Shown in pieces: positions 33,466 to 46,210 of a stretch of DNA of 64,000 bases. The notes below the pieces were generated by a model that did not search any database, was not told the origin of the DNA, and saw only the letters and a program-made list of their open reading frames with translations. The stretch's first letter is position 1. Each line of letters starts with the position of its first letter. The stretch is from Chinchilla lanigera (Eukaryota; Chordata; Mammalia; Rodentia; Chinchillidae), in the NCBI RefSeq assembly GCF_000276665.1, contig NW_004955463.1, forward strand, positions 12,481,516 through 12,545,515. The letters are read 5' to 3'. The translations under genes and the position numbers were made by a program.

Positions 33466-34629
33466 GTCTGTATCAAGTATCTGTGCTGGTAAGGCCCAAA
33501 AGTCAGTGGTGGAAGTTAGAGAGTCTGCACCAGCAGGATGAAGGATCTGTGCCAGCAGGCTGAGGGATATGCACTGGAGCCAGTAAACAATGCTAAAGGT
33601 AAGGGCCAGAATTTCCCCAAAAAGAATCACAGCCATCCTCAGCAACAATGAGGACCTGAGCTCCTCCAGTGATGAGAACAGCTGAGTTCATATCAAGAAA
33701 GCCAACATACAAGCTTCTCCAAGAGAATCAACAGCACACCATCTTCCCCTCCAGTTCTCTTTTTATGATGTTGGCAACCATCCCAAGTGGGTCCTCCACA
33801 CCCAGCACCACACTGAATCAGTTCAGCTGGAAGTTACAAGTTGACCATTAGTTAATCCACCACATAGAGTTTATCTGGGTCACAAAGATGATAAGTATGA
33901 GTTCAGTGGATCAAAGGGTGAAATAAGAGAGACAAAGGACAGCAAGAGCAATGGCAAAAGAAAAAAATGTAAGAAACCTTAGGTCCTCTAGCAAAAGGTG
34001 GGAAGTGTGGGTAGTTGTTTTGTGTACAGCAGGGAGGTGGGAAGTCAGGTGAAGGTACCAGGAAATGGTCTTCAAGTGTAGCTGTATATTTAAACTACAA
34101 GACCACTTTAAAAAAATACTAAAGTCAGAGCCTGATTCCCGGACCAAATTTTACCTGGTAATCTGAGGGTAACTGCAGGCAGGGGCCCTTAAAATTTCCC
34201 CGGGTGACTTATGTGCAAATTTGAACAGCTGTGAATTAAGGCACACTTACTATGAAAAGATTTTAAGTCAATACTTCATCCTGAATATTAAACTACTTTT
34301 TAAAAATTCCTAAGTAAATAGTCCTAGTTGACAGTTCCAGAACCTTAGTTGATGACTTATACATTTAACTTTAGCTAAACCTATTAATTTTAGTTTTAAA
34401 GATAGCACCTAACTCTGTAATGCAAGAGACATCAGGATCAGGGCAAGAAACTCAAACCTAAGAGAACGTATTTCCCTATAGCAGGATCCCACTGAGATAT
34501 CTAATAACAATGGTAATAAAGCAAGCCCAGCATGAGACATTCTCAACATCCTCGGATTTGCCCAATTCTCTTATTACGATCCCCACCCAGAAGTTCTCCA
34601 ACATAGTTTCAACTAGATAATTTCAATTT
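33466..34629. other. No gene seen; possible unnamed LTR-like segment at 33,470-33,870
   Basis: The part next to the tandem array is less AT-rich and continuous in style with it (repeated CAGCAGGATGAAGGATCTG / CAGCAGGCTGAGGGATATG pair at about 33,529-33,572). The rest is AT-rich unique sequence without a recognised feature. Confidence 0.35.
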
Positions 34630-34765
34630 TCATTCATTGAATCCATACTTATTGCATATGCATTGTGTATCGCATTCTGGCCTGGACTCCGAGGACACAG
34701 CTGTGAAAACATAACTCAAATGTCTGCACTCGCGGGGCTCACATTCAATCACTGGGGTGCTTCCT
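34630..34765 (+). repeat. Possible old L2/MIR-related fragment
   Basis: TTCATTGAATCCATACTTATTGCATATGC, TCTGGCCTGGACTCCGAGGACACAGC and CTGCACTCGCGGGGCTCACATTC follow the same mammalian-wide repeat order as the copy at 33.0 kb, but each block is diverged. Confidence 0.4.
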
Positions 34766-34819
34766 TCTAATCCACTTCAGTACTTCTAAATCTTACCTCT
34801 AATCTTTTGGGGGGAGTTG

Positions 34820-35029
34820 TCTCAGCTTTTTTGTTCAATTTTTAATTTTTATTAGTCCATGCTTGCAGTATGTAATGATTACATTTGATGGGGAATTGGT
34901 ACATGGACATAACATATCCTCTTTTTTTACCCCAATCTCTAATTCTTTAAACAACCAAACAAATAACAAGAAATTTTAAATTGGTTAAAAAACACAACCA
35001 CTTTTTCTATCTCTTCTCCTGCATTCCTT

Positions 35030-35065
<36 letters not shown>

Positions 35066-35800
35066 GTTTTTCTCCGGTACCGGGAACCGAACTCACAACC
35101 TTGCGCTTGCCAGGCAGGCGCTTTGCTGCTGAGCTAAATCCCCAGCCCTCCTGCATTCCTTTCTTCTGTCATTCTTCCCCCACTTATCTTCTGTACTAAT
35201 TTTTAAAAAATTATTATTGACATTATCTTTATTTTAAAGAGAAAAAATAACAATAACAAGCAGAGTTCAAAACAGGTTAGTAGAGAGTTACAAAAGTTAA
35301 TACACTACGTATTGCTTTCATAGTATTTATTCAGAGTAGAAAATATACGCATGATATCTTGTCCAAATAATATTAGCACAAGCATTTCTTTTGCATGAAC
35401 TAAGAGAAATAAGCTCTATAACTATCTTAACTATCTTGTGTCTAAATATATTTTTTCTTTTTCTCTTCCTTCCTCTCTCCTTCCCCAACACAGTTTCTCT
35501 TTTCTTTTGAACAGTTTCTTCCCAATTCACAGTATCTATTGTACTTTTTGGGCCTCATTTACCCATTCTGTTTCTCACACTAGTGAGACAGTGTGATGTA
35601 TACACATATGGGTCTGATTTATTTAATTTATGAGTATGGTCTAGGGTTGCATCCATTTACCTATAAAACTCTCTAGTTTATCCTTCTTTATGACTGAGTA
35701 GTACTCCATTATATAAAAAAAAATCACACTTATTTTTAATCCACTCCTCATTTGATGGGCATTTATATGCCACTCTTGTTCAAAAATCACCAATTGCTCC
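34820..35800 (-). mobile_element. L1 3' UTR, minus strand, interrupted by a young ID SINE
   Basis: The text from 34,830 (ATTTTTATTAGTCCATGC) and again at 35,560-35,790 (TTATGACTGAGTAGTACTCCATTATATA..CCTCATTTGATGGGCATTTATATGCC) is the reverse complement of an L1 3' end. The segment 35,210-35,540 in between is less clear. Confidence 0.55.
35034..35147 (-). mobile_element. Young ID-type SINE, minus strand, with perfect target duplication
   Basis: Full-length ID SINE ending CCGGTACCGGAGAAAAACC on the minus strand, with a 31-base A tail (T run 35,034-35,064). It is flanked by an exact 18-bp duplication, CTCCTGCATTCCTTTCTT, at 35,016-35,033 and 35,148-35,165. It inserted into the L1 3' UTR. One base is missing from the CGGCAAAAGCGCC stretch of the other young copies (here CAGCAAAGCGCC). 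Confidence 0.97.
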
Positions 35801-36261
35801 AAGTGGCTTATAGAAGAAAATCTGTTTTTATTTTCAAACCTTGTTTTCTATCCTATTCTTCTAAGAACCACCGTTGAGCTACCAGGATGAGTAGTAAATA
35901 CTCTCCTGGTGGATTAGAATAGAGAATAAATACAACTTTTTCACACTAACTTCAGCCACTCTCTGGCTCCACATTTTCTTGCTCAGCTTTATTCACCTCT
36001 GTTACAGGAAGAGTAGAGCACTGTTACTGATCCATTTTCTACATCCCTACTCAGAGTTTTTCTCTTCAGCCTTTCATTTTCACATTAAAAGGGCCCAGGA
36101 TGCTTAGACTCTTCCATTCATTGCCAGTTAAACTTTTTGTTCTCTTGAAATACTTTTCATGTTATTACCTTCATCTAGACCTCAGCACAGGAGTGACTTG
36201 GGCTGTATTTCATAAACATGTCATTACTCAGAACCTCTGGAAGCACCAGGCCCAGGCTGAA
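35801..36261. other. No gene seen
   Basis: Unique-looking sequence between L1 and MIR pieces. Confidence 0.45.
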
Positions 36262-36412
36262 AACAAGAGCTTTAGATTTAGAATCCAACAGACCTTGGTT
36301 TACATCTAAGACTCAACATTTCTAAACTATCACCTCTAAAATGGGAGTTATGGTATTCACTGTTCAGGTAACAAAGAATAAAGATAAGTCACCAGATCTT
36401 TAAAAAATAGTA
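36262..36412 (+). repeat. MIR SINE, plus strand
   Basis: AAGAGCTTTAGATTTAGAATC, CAACAGACCTTGGTTTACATC, then CTAAACTATCACCTCTAAAATGGGAGTTATGG follow the MIR order from the B box to the core. Confidence 0.55.
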
Positions 36413-36779
36413 AATGTGCATGTAGCAACTTGTCAAGAAGGGAAGAAACCAGTGATGGAATTCACTGAGTGCGCGCTAGGTAGAGAAAAAAAAATCAGGA
36501 GTTTCAAGTGCTAGACAGGAGGAGTTAATGAATGGTGGTTATGCCAATTAAATATTAAAGACTACTACTATAGATAGAATAGAATACATCTATGGGTCGT
36601 ACATGACTAATTGAAATAAACAAATAAGTTCTTGAATTAGGACAGTGTTTTCAATTAGGTCCAGTAAGGATGTAGAGTACTGATGTCATTCAAACTTCAT
36701 GCCTTCCATATGCTTTACCTTGCTAGAATCCATTATTATGAAACATAACAGCAAATTCTGGTATCACCTGGGAACACTG

Positions 36780-37262
36780 CACTTTAAGTGGAAGATTTCC
36801 CACGTAAAGAGTTGTTTAAAATTATTAAAGTTATTAGAAAAGATTGTCTTGTATTTACTATTTTTGCTTACCTTATGTCCTGTAATCTTGATGAAATCAC
36901 ACTATATAGACATCATGCTATCTGCAGATTAAGACAGTTTTATTTCTTCATTTCCAATCTACTTGTTTTTGTTTCTTTCTCTTGCCTGATTACACTGTCT
37001 AGAACTTCTAGGACTTTGCTTAATGAGATTGGTCAGCGTGGACATCTTTGCTTTATATGTAGTTGGAGTAAAACATTTAGTTTTTCACCCTTTACTATAA
37101 CATTATCTGTAGATTTTGCATGGATGTTCTTTGTCAACTTGAATAAGGTGCCCTCTATTTCTTATTGAGTAACAGTTTTACCATGAATACGAGTTGAGTA
37201 AAGTCAAATGCTTTTACTATATTGATTAATATGACTTTTGTGAACACTAGCCTGTTGAATAA
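36780..37262 (-). mobile_element. L1 ORF2 fragment, minus strand (3' portion)
   Basis: Reverse complement of the ORF2 reverse-transcriptase region: GACAGTTTTATTTCTTCATTTCCAATC, TTTCTCTTGCCTGATTACACTG and GATTGGTCAGCGTGGACATC. The element continues after the MaLR LTR at 37,660. Confidence 0.7.
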
Positions 37263-37264
37263 GT

Positions 37265-37655
37265 CCATTATTCATTGCTGTAATGAAATATCTGAGGTTA
37301 GGTAGTTGTTAAAGCAAAGAGATTTATTTGGCTCACAGTTTTAGAGGTTTGCAAGTCCAAACAGCATAGTACTGGCTTGATCCAATCCCCTTAACCCTCC
37401 CTAGCTGCATCACATCATGGTGGATGGTGTAATGGTGGGAACGAGGGAGAGAGAGAGATAACATGACAAGACAGGAAGCAAGACAACATGAAAGAAGCAA
37501 GTTTGCTCATTTTAAAAAAATCACATGAGAGTGAAACTGAGGTGGGTGCAGTGTTTCTCAATAGGCCCCACTCCTTGTGACCTACCACCTCAGCAATGTC
37601 ACACAGAGGACCAAACATCCAACACATCAACCCTTGGAGCACACACTACATCCAT
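37265..37655 (-). mobile_element. Solo LTR of MaLR type, reverse orientation, inserted in an L1
   Basis: TTCATTGCTGTAATGAAATATC, AAAGAGATTTATTTGGCTCACAG and CATCATGGTGGATGGTG are the reverse U5-to-U3 order of a MaLR LTR; CATCAACCCTTGGAGCACACACTACA..CCATCCACAACACC lies at the U3 end. It separates two parts of the same L1 that continue on either side, so it inserted after that L1. Confidence 0.68.
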
Positions 37656-37659
37656 CCAC

Positions 37660-39250
37660 AACACCTGTCAATGCAATGGATTGCCTTGATTGAGCTTCAA
37701 ACACTGAATCATGCTTTTTGCCTTGTAATAAGTCCCACTAATCTTACACCTAATTCCTATTGTATCTTGTTAATTTCTATTGTTAACATTCAGTTAAAGA
37801 TCTTGCTATCCTATTCATGGGGTATGTTGGTCTGAAATGTGTTATTGTCCTTTTGATTTGTGCTGTTTGGTTTTGTTATCATATTCGTATTAGTTTTATA
37901 CACTAGCGTGGAAAGTGTTTTTCCTCTTCTATTTTCTGGAAAACATTGAGTCAAATTGTTGTTAATTCTTCAACATTTGGATACCAATCATTATATTTTT
38001 AAGGAATAAGATCTTTGTTTCATGGATTTTCAATTGATTTTCTGTTTCAGGTTTATTTATTTCTGTTCTTTCTATTTTTATTCTTCCCCATCTGCTTTTG
38101 TTTTTGTTTTTGAGTTAGGAGCTTAGATTATTTTTTTCTAATGAATGCATTAGTGCTAGAAATTTCCCTCTCAGCACTACATTAGCTGCATCCCATAAAT
38201 TCTTGATATGCCAAATATTCATTTTTCTTCAGTTCCGTATGTCTTTATTTCTCTTCAGACTCTTGTTTGCCCATGAATTGTTTTAAAGTATATGTTTACT
38301 TTCTGAATATTTACAGATTTTTCTATTACCTTTCACCATGGCTTTCTACTTTAAATTCATTGCAGTTGAACAGTATATTTAATATAAGTTCATTTATCTT
38401 TAAGTTTGTTGCAGCTATGTTTATAACCCAGTATATGACTTGTCTCAATATACATGTTGGGTCAGCACTTGAAATGAATGTATACTTTGCTCCTTAGGGA
38501 CAGAATATTCTATAACTATGGGCTGATGCTCTTGGTTGATGGTCTTGTTGAGTTTTTCTATATTTTTACTGTGTTTTGGTCTAATGATTCTATTAATTAT
38601 TATGAGAGTTGTTGATGTCTTCAAGAATAATTGTTCATCCTTTTATAATGTAATGCCTATGTCTGTCTGCCTCTGGTAATTTTTTTATCTGAAGTGAAAT
38701 CATCTAATGTTAATATTGCTATGCCTGCTTTCCTTTTATTAGTGTTGGGATGACATGTCTTTTACTATTCTTTATATTTATATTGTATGTCTTTAAATTT
38801 GAAGTGAATTTCTCACAGAAAGCACAATGTCTGGTAACAGTTTTAAATGCATTCTGCCATTCCCTCTCTATCTTAGAAATTATACCCTATACCATATTTT
38901 TAATGCATTTATAAATATTTTAGTACAGTTTTACTTTATTTTGCTTTTGTCTTTTATTTCTTTTTCTATTTGTTTCATTTGTTTTACTTTAAATACTTAT
39001 CTGAATTTTTCTATAGAATATTGAGCACACCTATTTGTATATGTTTTCTAATGGTTGCTCTACATGTGTCATTAATACACAAAACTTATGGAAGTCTATT
39101 ACCATTTTATTTTCTGAGTGACATATAAGAGTTTTATTTCCCTTTTAGTTTTTGTATTTCCTCCTATTTACAATATAATATTTAGTCCAAGTTTTACAGG
39201 CTAATATTTCAATATTACAATGTAATATTTCATCCTTTATATATTTGAAA
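37660..39250 (-). mobile_element. L1 ORF2 fragment, minus strand (5' portion)
   Basis: Continuation of the 36.8-kb element: TGCTTTTTGCCTTGTAATAAG, GGGGTATGTTGGTCTGAAATG, TTAGTGCTAGAAATTTCCCTCTCAGC, CTGCATCCCATAAATTCTTG and GCTATGCCTGCTTTCC in reverse ORF2 order. 5'-truncated near 39.25 kb. No open frame survives. Confidence 0.72.
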
Positions 39251-39299
39251 TCATATAAAATTGGGTTATAATGTTTGCTTCAATAATTCTATAAGAAAT

Positions 39300-41224
39300 G
39301 TGCAGATCCAGCCAGCACAGACAATACAGACATTTACATAATACAGCTGAGTTTAACCATATCTTCTATCAATTGGCTGTAATTGACATCTATGAACTAC
39401 TTTGTACAAAGTAGCATGGACATTTTGTCAAGCACACATATGACATTCACTAACTGAAACAAAGCATGACAAATATAAAATAATAGAATTCAAGCAATGT
39501 ACATTCTCAAACCACGATGGAACAAAATTAAAAATTCCTAACAGAAAAAGCTAGAAAATAACAAAATAAATTTACATTAAACAACATGGATACAAACAAT
39601 ACATCCCAAAAGGGGAAAATCTCAGTGGAAATTTAAAATATTTTGAGGTAAATGAAAATGAAAATATAAATTATCATAACTATTCAACTCAATTAAAGCT
39701 GTGAAACTCAGAGCTGAATGTATATGTTAGAAAAATTGAAAACCTATCACATAAGCTTTCATGTGAACTAGAAATATAAAAGCACATTAAATGCAAAGTA
39801 ACCATAAGAAAAGAAATAAAATTTAGACCAGAAATCAATAAAATTGAAAAGCAAAACTTGCCAGGAAAACTGTTTCTTGAAAAGAAAAGAAAATCAATAA
39901 ACCCTTAGCCAGCCTAACTATGAAAAAAAGAGAAAAGATACAAATTACTAACATGAGAAGCAGAGCTGAAGATGTTACTACCAAGTCTATGGACATTAAA
40001 AAGACAACAGAAGAGTACTATGCAGAACTAAAATACCAAATTTTAATAACCTAGATGGAATAAACTGATCTCTTGAAAGACAATTTTCCAAGCTCATGCT
40101 AAAAAAAATGTACAATATCAATAGGTCTAAGTGTGCTTAAAAATTTGAATTACTAATTAATAATGCTCCCCAAAAAGCAACATATTCAGATGGGTATACT
40201 GATGAATTTTGCCCAACATTTTATGAAATTATACCAATTATCTACAATTTCCATCAGCAGATAAGAGTGATGGGAATAAATTCTAACTCACACAAGGCCA
40301 GCATTAATTTAGTACCAAAATCAGACAAAAACACTACCATAAAAGGGAAATAAGACCAATACCTCTCATGAATATAAATACAAAAATCTTCCAGAAAATA
40401 TTAGCAAATCAGATCAAATAGTAAGTGAAAGGAATATGTACCAGTACCACAACCAATTGGAACATATCCCAGGTATGCAAGCTGGTTTAACCTTCAAAGC
40501 TCAATTAATAGACTTTATCATAACAGGCTGATGAAAACACCACATAGTCATATCAATAGATACTGAAAAAGCATTTGACAAATCCCAACACCTATTTATA
40601 ATGAAAATTTTTAGAAAGTTCAGAAAAGGGGAACTTCTCCAACTTGATATAAATACACAAGCCCTATGGGTAACATCAGGCTTAGCCATGAGAAACTAGA
40701 AGCTTTTATACTAAGATTAGGAAATAAAATAATAATGTGCTCTCTCATCATTCCTTTTTAATATCATTCTGAGAATCCTATCTAGTACAGTAAGACAAGA
40801 CAAACTGAAATAAAAAGCATACAGATTTGAAAGGAAAAATTTCAACCACATTTGCTAATACATAACAATTGCCTTGGTAGAAGATCCAATAGAATTAACT
40901 GAAAAGGTCCTTTTGTATCTAATAAATGATTATAGCAAGATTACATGATACAAGGTTGCTATTTATGAAACATGATCCTTTCCTTAGGCATAGAATGTAC
41001 AGCATCAGGAATGAACCCTACTGTGAACTACAAACTTCAGGAGGTAATTCAGGTTCAGTGACTGTAACAAGTGCACCCCTTGGGTGGGGGATGCTGCTTA
41101 TGAGAGAAAGCGGTGATGTGGAAAGGAAGGGGAGCAGGAGAAATGTGGGAAATCTCTGCACCTTACACTAAATCTTTCTGTGAACCATGAGTCTAAACCT
41201 ACTGTGGGAAAAAAAAAAAAAAAG
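39300..41224 (+). mobile_element. L1 ORF2 and 3' end, plus strand, with A tail
   Basis: The only sense-strand L1 in the window. ORF2-derived sequence includes GAAATCAATAAAATTGAAAAG, CCAGCATTAATTTAGTACCAAAATCAG, GAATATAAATACAAAAATC and AGCATTTGACAAATCCCAACA. The 3' UTR (from about 41,030) includes GGGAAATCTCTGCACCTTAC and a terminal A run at 41,209-41,224. It faces the minus-strand L1 at 37.7-39.25 kb 5' to 5', and the two share the ORF2 segment, so they form a diverged inverted repeat. All frames are broken. Confidence 0.78.
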
Positions 41225-41880
41225 AAACCACTAGTTTTTAAACCCTGGCTTTACACTTGGTCTTCTCTGACAGTCCCTGTGGGGATACTGGGCCCCCTAT
41301 AATGGCTTTCCAAAGGTTCTGACTCAGTTCCAACTTTATCTTTGCTGACTTGAGCAGTATGAGACCACAGCTTTTCTGTGGTGTTTGATTAAGGCAAAAT
41401 AGTTGTTTTCCAGAAAATCAAGATTACTGTAAAAAAAAACCAAACAAACAAACAAAAAAAAAAAAAACATGATGAACAGAATATCACAATTTTAGAGTGA
41501 ATGAGCCATATTACTGAATATCCATTCTACTGAAATTGCAGTATGGCCCTGCACCACATTGTTAACTTTCCTGTCTAAATTTAAAATCTAGGGATTTACT
41601 TTCCTATAACAAAACACTAGTGGACAGTTTACACAAGACAGAAGTGCATTCTTTCTTGCTTAGAGGAATCCTGAATCAGCAGCTCTGGGCCTGGTTATTT
41701 TATGGCAGTATCAAAATGTGGGACCTTCCCTGTCTGTTCCACCGTCAGCCTGCGATTTCTTCTCCAAAGTCACCTTCTGGTGAGCATGAACTATGTTGAG
41801 GACACACAAAAGAGAAAGAGCAGAAGAGCACACATAGAGCCTCACATCACTGAGTCACTTCTTTTAAAGTAGCCTTTCCA
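41225..41880. other. No gene seen
   Basis: Unique-looking sequence with an A-rich tract at 41,430-41,467 (CAAACAAACAAACAAA). No exon or repeat family recognised. Confidence 0.45.
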
Positions 41881-41978
41881 GGGGAATTAGTTCAGTGGCA
41901 CAGCGCCTGCTTGGCAAGTGTGAGGTTGCGAGTTTGATTCCCGGTACCAAAAAACAAAAACAAAAAAAACAAAAAATG
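41881..41978 (+). mobile_element. ID-type SINE, plus strand, older subtype
   Basis: AGGGGAATTAGTTCAGTGGCA with an intact-looking A box, GAGTTTGATTCCCGG B-box region and GGTACCAAAAAAC end. This subtype lacks the GGAGAAAAACC tail of the young copies. Near-perfect duplications flank it: AAGTAGCCTTTCCA just upstream and AAGTAGCTTTTCCA from 41,979. Confidence 0.9.
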
Positions 41979-44900
41979 AAGTAGCTTTTCCAAAATTCTA
42001 AGCATTTCTATTCACATCTTCCTGGTAAGATTTCTTCCTTTGTCACTGCTAGGTGGAAAGAAAGGCTGGATAGAGAGTCTTTCATTCTGAGCTACAATGA
42101 GAACAGAGCCCAGTTGAAAATCAGTGTTCTCTGTCTAAGCAAGAAGTGGAGACCTAATGTCAGGGGAAGGGAATGAGCAAGCACTGACATACATACCTTA
42201 TACATTTCTAAACTCTGAGGGGATTAGCCCAATCCTGATTTATTGCACGGTTTTCTAAATGTTTGTAAATGGAAATAATATTCTCTGGAGCACAAGGCAG
42301 TAAATAGAGTACAAGAAGTTTTAAAACACATGCATACTGAGAACAGTTAGGAAGCTAACACTAGCGGATACTATCAGCCCTCCCTTTGAGCTGATATGGA
42401 AATTCTCACTTAACATCCTGATCAAAGTGAATGGGTGTTGTTTTATATCCAAGGGGCAATATGTTCTGTTCACTGATACTAAATGTGTACTGTTATTTCC
42501 TCGTCTCTGTCCCATTGTTCTGGACAATTCAGAGGCAAATTCTCATCCTCACTTGGGATACTGCGGGTATCAGTATGTTCACACTCAGCTCTGAAACTCA
42601 CTCACTTCTCACTGCTGACAGTTTTATAGGGTGGCTGTTAAGTTTTTGAGGGCAGCTTATCAGTCCTAGAGCAACATACCTATTTGAGGAAGAGGAACAG
42701 AACCCCTTGTTGTAGCAATTTTGAACAAGGTCAATAGTTTTTTATAGGACCCAAAACAATGCAATAACAGAAGGAAAGCTCCAAGCTAAGGGATAAAATG
42801 TAGGATTTTATTAAATCTTCCAGGGGAAGAAATAAGCTCGGAATCTGCAGTAGAAAAATTTTGTTTGCCTGAAGGCCAAAAATTATAAAGAAATAGAAAT
42901 GCCAGAAAAATATAAAACACATATGAAATAAAACATTCCATTTTGACATTCATTGTTTCATACATTTTATATAAATTTATATATTTACATTTATATATGC
43001 ATGCATTTTGTATTTATAGAAATTTTATATATTTATGTATATTTTATTCATCTAATTTGTTAATGATGTAACAAATCTTTGGTCAAGATAAATTCACAAA
43101 ATATTTTCATTTGGGACAACAGATGGAAATATAAATAAACAGATAAAAGGAACAATTGAAAAACCTTGTCAGTTAGAAACCAGTTGTGAGGACTAAGATT
43201 TGGCTGTCACTGCGACCCAGGATCCAAGCTTTCAATATTGTTTCTCAGACAGACAACAGCATTCCCCTAGGTTTACACATTTACAAGTCAAAGTCAGGAT
43301 TTGAATCAGCCTAAACCTTCTAAGCACAAAAAAGTACAATGTGCAGGGAGGGGGATACAGCAGGCATGAAGATTCAGGAGTAACATTTAGGCCTGTTCTA
43401 GTGAACAACAGAAAGGCAATAGTGACCACAACTCCAAGGCTTTAGCCTTCATAAATTATTGACATTGTACTTTGCCATCCACTCAAGCTAAGGACCAGAC
43501 CTTTATGCTTCTTTCATGTATTGGCATTGGTTTAAAAAGATGTGATAATCCCATTGGAACCACTGTTCACATCTTGATTCTTTTCTACTCTTAAGACACA
43601 TGAAATACCCACAGTGGTGCCTTAGAAAAATTGTGTGTGCAATTAAGCAAAAATGCACACATAATTTAAACTCTGAGGACAATTAAGTGGACTGAAATTT
43701 TTCTTCTACCTCTAAGCTGATGGTTTCTCACCCTAATATCTGGGATGGTCGGAAAGAGCAGTTCTGCACCTGATTCCACTCAGTTCATAGTATGATTGCA
43801 TGCAACCACATGAATGGAGCAACAACCCCCCACTCTGTCCTGGGGGCATCTCTGTCTCCTTCTCTGGCTTACCCACTGCCATTAGCCAGGTATTTTCGGA
43901 GTACAGGTCACCAGCCTCAGGCACTCTGAGGTGGGGTTTGTTGTTCCTCCACTCAGTACACATTTCTCTAATCTGCCCTTTGTTTTTGTTTGATCGTTCC
44001 CAAGAAAACAGTTTTGTAATTCATTAATGACTCGTTAGTAGTCTTTTGCTGTGTTAATTATTACAAGATGTGCTAGATTTAACAACGGAACCTGGAAAAG
44101 AAAATCTCATAATCCTGAAACAATATTTGCTGGTGGTCAAAATCCTGTGAAAATGATCAAAATCCATTCAAGGTTGGTGGGCCCTTGAATCACCCCTTGC
44201 AAACACACCAGGATCTGTCGGTCTCCATGGGTAAAATCCAGTACTCCCTGACTGCTCTTAGGACTTGAAGGAAATATTGGAAAATTGTCATTCTTTCTCC
44301 TCCAAAGCCCCACTAGTGTCTGTGAGCACTCCAAGGACCTAGGGGCCGAGACTGGCTTGAAAAAAGAGTTTTGCCAAGGAGAAATATTTGCAGGCCTAAC
44401 TTTAGCCTGCTGGATTCTAGGAGATCTCTCATGCATTCCACTTTGCAATTCAAGACTGCCTGGATGGTAAGGAAATTTATGTGGCATATCAGAAGCGTGA
44501 AGTAAAATTTAAAGAAGTAAAATAATATATTCAGACTCAAAGCTGAATGTAATCCTGTTTAAGGAATGATTCTGTCCTTTGTTTAATTTAGTCTAAGATT
44601 CCATTAGGTATTTTTGGAATCATAGGATTTTTAACCAAGGAAATTAGTTTACTATGTTAAAGAGGAAAAAAAAAAACTTTGTGGTTGAAAATGTTAATAA
44701 TAATGCACTAAAATGTTGAATATCATTCCTCCCAAATAAAGCTGACAGAATATATATCACTCTTAATGTGGTCTTATCCTCTTTTAAAAAATTCACCAGG
44801 AAAAAAATGGTCTCTGCTATTCACACACGTTCAGTGGATTTAAACATCCTCATCTGTCTCTTGATTCTTAGCTGCAAACAAAGGATACCAAAGACAAAGT

Positions 44901-46019
44901 AGAGTTTAGGTTTGCATAGCAAACAGTACTTTTGTTTTATTCAGGATGCTGCCCAATCTAGGGAAATCATAATCCTAGAAGAGCAGCTAAATGTGGAAAC
45001 AGTTCTGGGTTTTTCTGATATTTTCTGAGCTTTCTTTTGTCAAGACTCAAAATTCATCCCAGTGTTAATCAAGTTTGAAAATTTAGTAGGCAGGCAGGAT
45101 TGCCACACTTAGCCTAGATACATTCTGCCCCTAAGAACATGAACAGGCTCTACTAAGAGTCGATTTCTGCTAGTACAAATTAGGAACTCCTATCCATGGA
45201 CAAAATAATTCTTTGATAAAAGTACACATATATGCCAGGAAAAGAAATAATTTTCTTTAAGATATTCTCCGTTTAACATTCAAACGATTAAATATTTATG
45301 GTTAAATGTAAAGTAGATCTTTAAAAGCCAGGAACCCTATTCTTTTCAATCCTATGATTTCTTGAAATAATGTAAAGATAACCGCTTTCTCACATTAGAA
45401 ATATTAATTATTTCAGAAATACCGTTTGATCCAATGTTTTCTGGAGGCTTGTACTTCTACAAATGAGTGTTCATAAGCTAGTATGATCCAAGCATCTTAA
45501 AAATATTTTATTTGCAGACTTGGGTTGTTCAGGCTTAGTCAGCACTCATTAACAATTGACAGTAGGAGAATAGAGAGAGTTTGATAAACTAAGACTCAGA
45601 AAATCTTTAGGATTCAAAATGGTGAGATATTTTAAGGTAGAAATCAATCACATAGATTTCAGTCCTGGCTTCCTAAAAAGAGATGTAGCAGAAGATGTCA
45701 GGAGCAGACAGATGAGCTCTTCTTTCAGTGGGTTACTCAGCAAAGTATGTCACTGAAAAAATCACTGATTGACTCCAAAACCGGGAGGAAGCACAGCCCG
45801 TAGTTTCTAAGTATGGACGCAGCAACAGGCACACTAAGTTCACATGACAGATGCTGCAGCTTTCCCTGGAAAATTTAAGAATAGTCTATGGTTAATATGT
45901 GTGATGGCTAAGGGAAAATGCCATCACAGAGTCCAAAGCAAAATGTCCAGAATTTTGAAGACATTTAAGAGCCAGTTATTCAAATATTATTGAGTAGACT
46001 GATTAAAGAGAACTAAACT
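41979..46019. other. No gene seen; long unique-looking interval
   Basis: Four kilobases without a confident repeat, the longest such interval here. Open frames such as 43733-43963 (minus) and 44137-44487 (minus, 116 codons) have no motif and no convincing splice-site frame. An A run lies at 44,669-44,678. AT-rich sequence near 42,960-43,060 resembles simple (TTTATA)n-rich DNA. Confidence 0.5.
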
Positions 46020-46210
46020 TTAAGGCACATGAGCACAGACCAGGGCACTAGATGCTTTACACACATATTGCTTCCTTTCATCTTAAACAATTTGATTTAA
46101 ACGGTGTTATTAATCTCCAAATCTGCACAGTTTATTAGCGAGTGATAGGAACAGAATCCTAATCTGGCCACTATAAGTCCAAAGGCCTGGCATTTTCCAC
46201 TGTATTGCAA
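46020..46210 (-). repeat. MIR-type SINE, reverse
   Basis: CACTAGATGCTTTACACACATATTG, CGGTGTTATTAATCTCC, GAGTGATAGGAACAGAATC and CCAAAGGCCTGGCATTTTCCACTG follow the reverse order of the MIR core and head. Confidence 0.5.
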
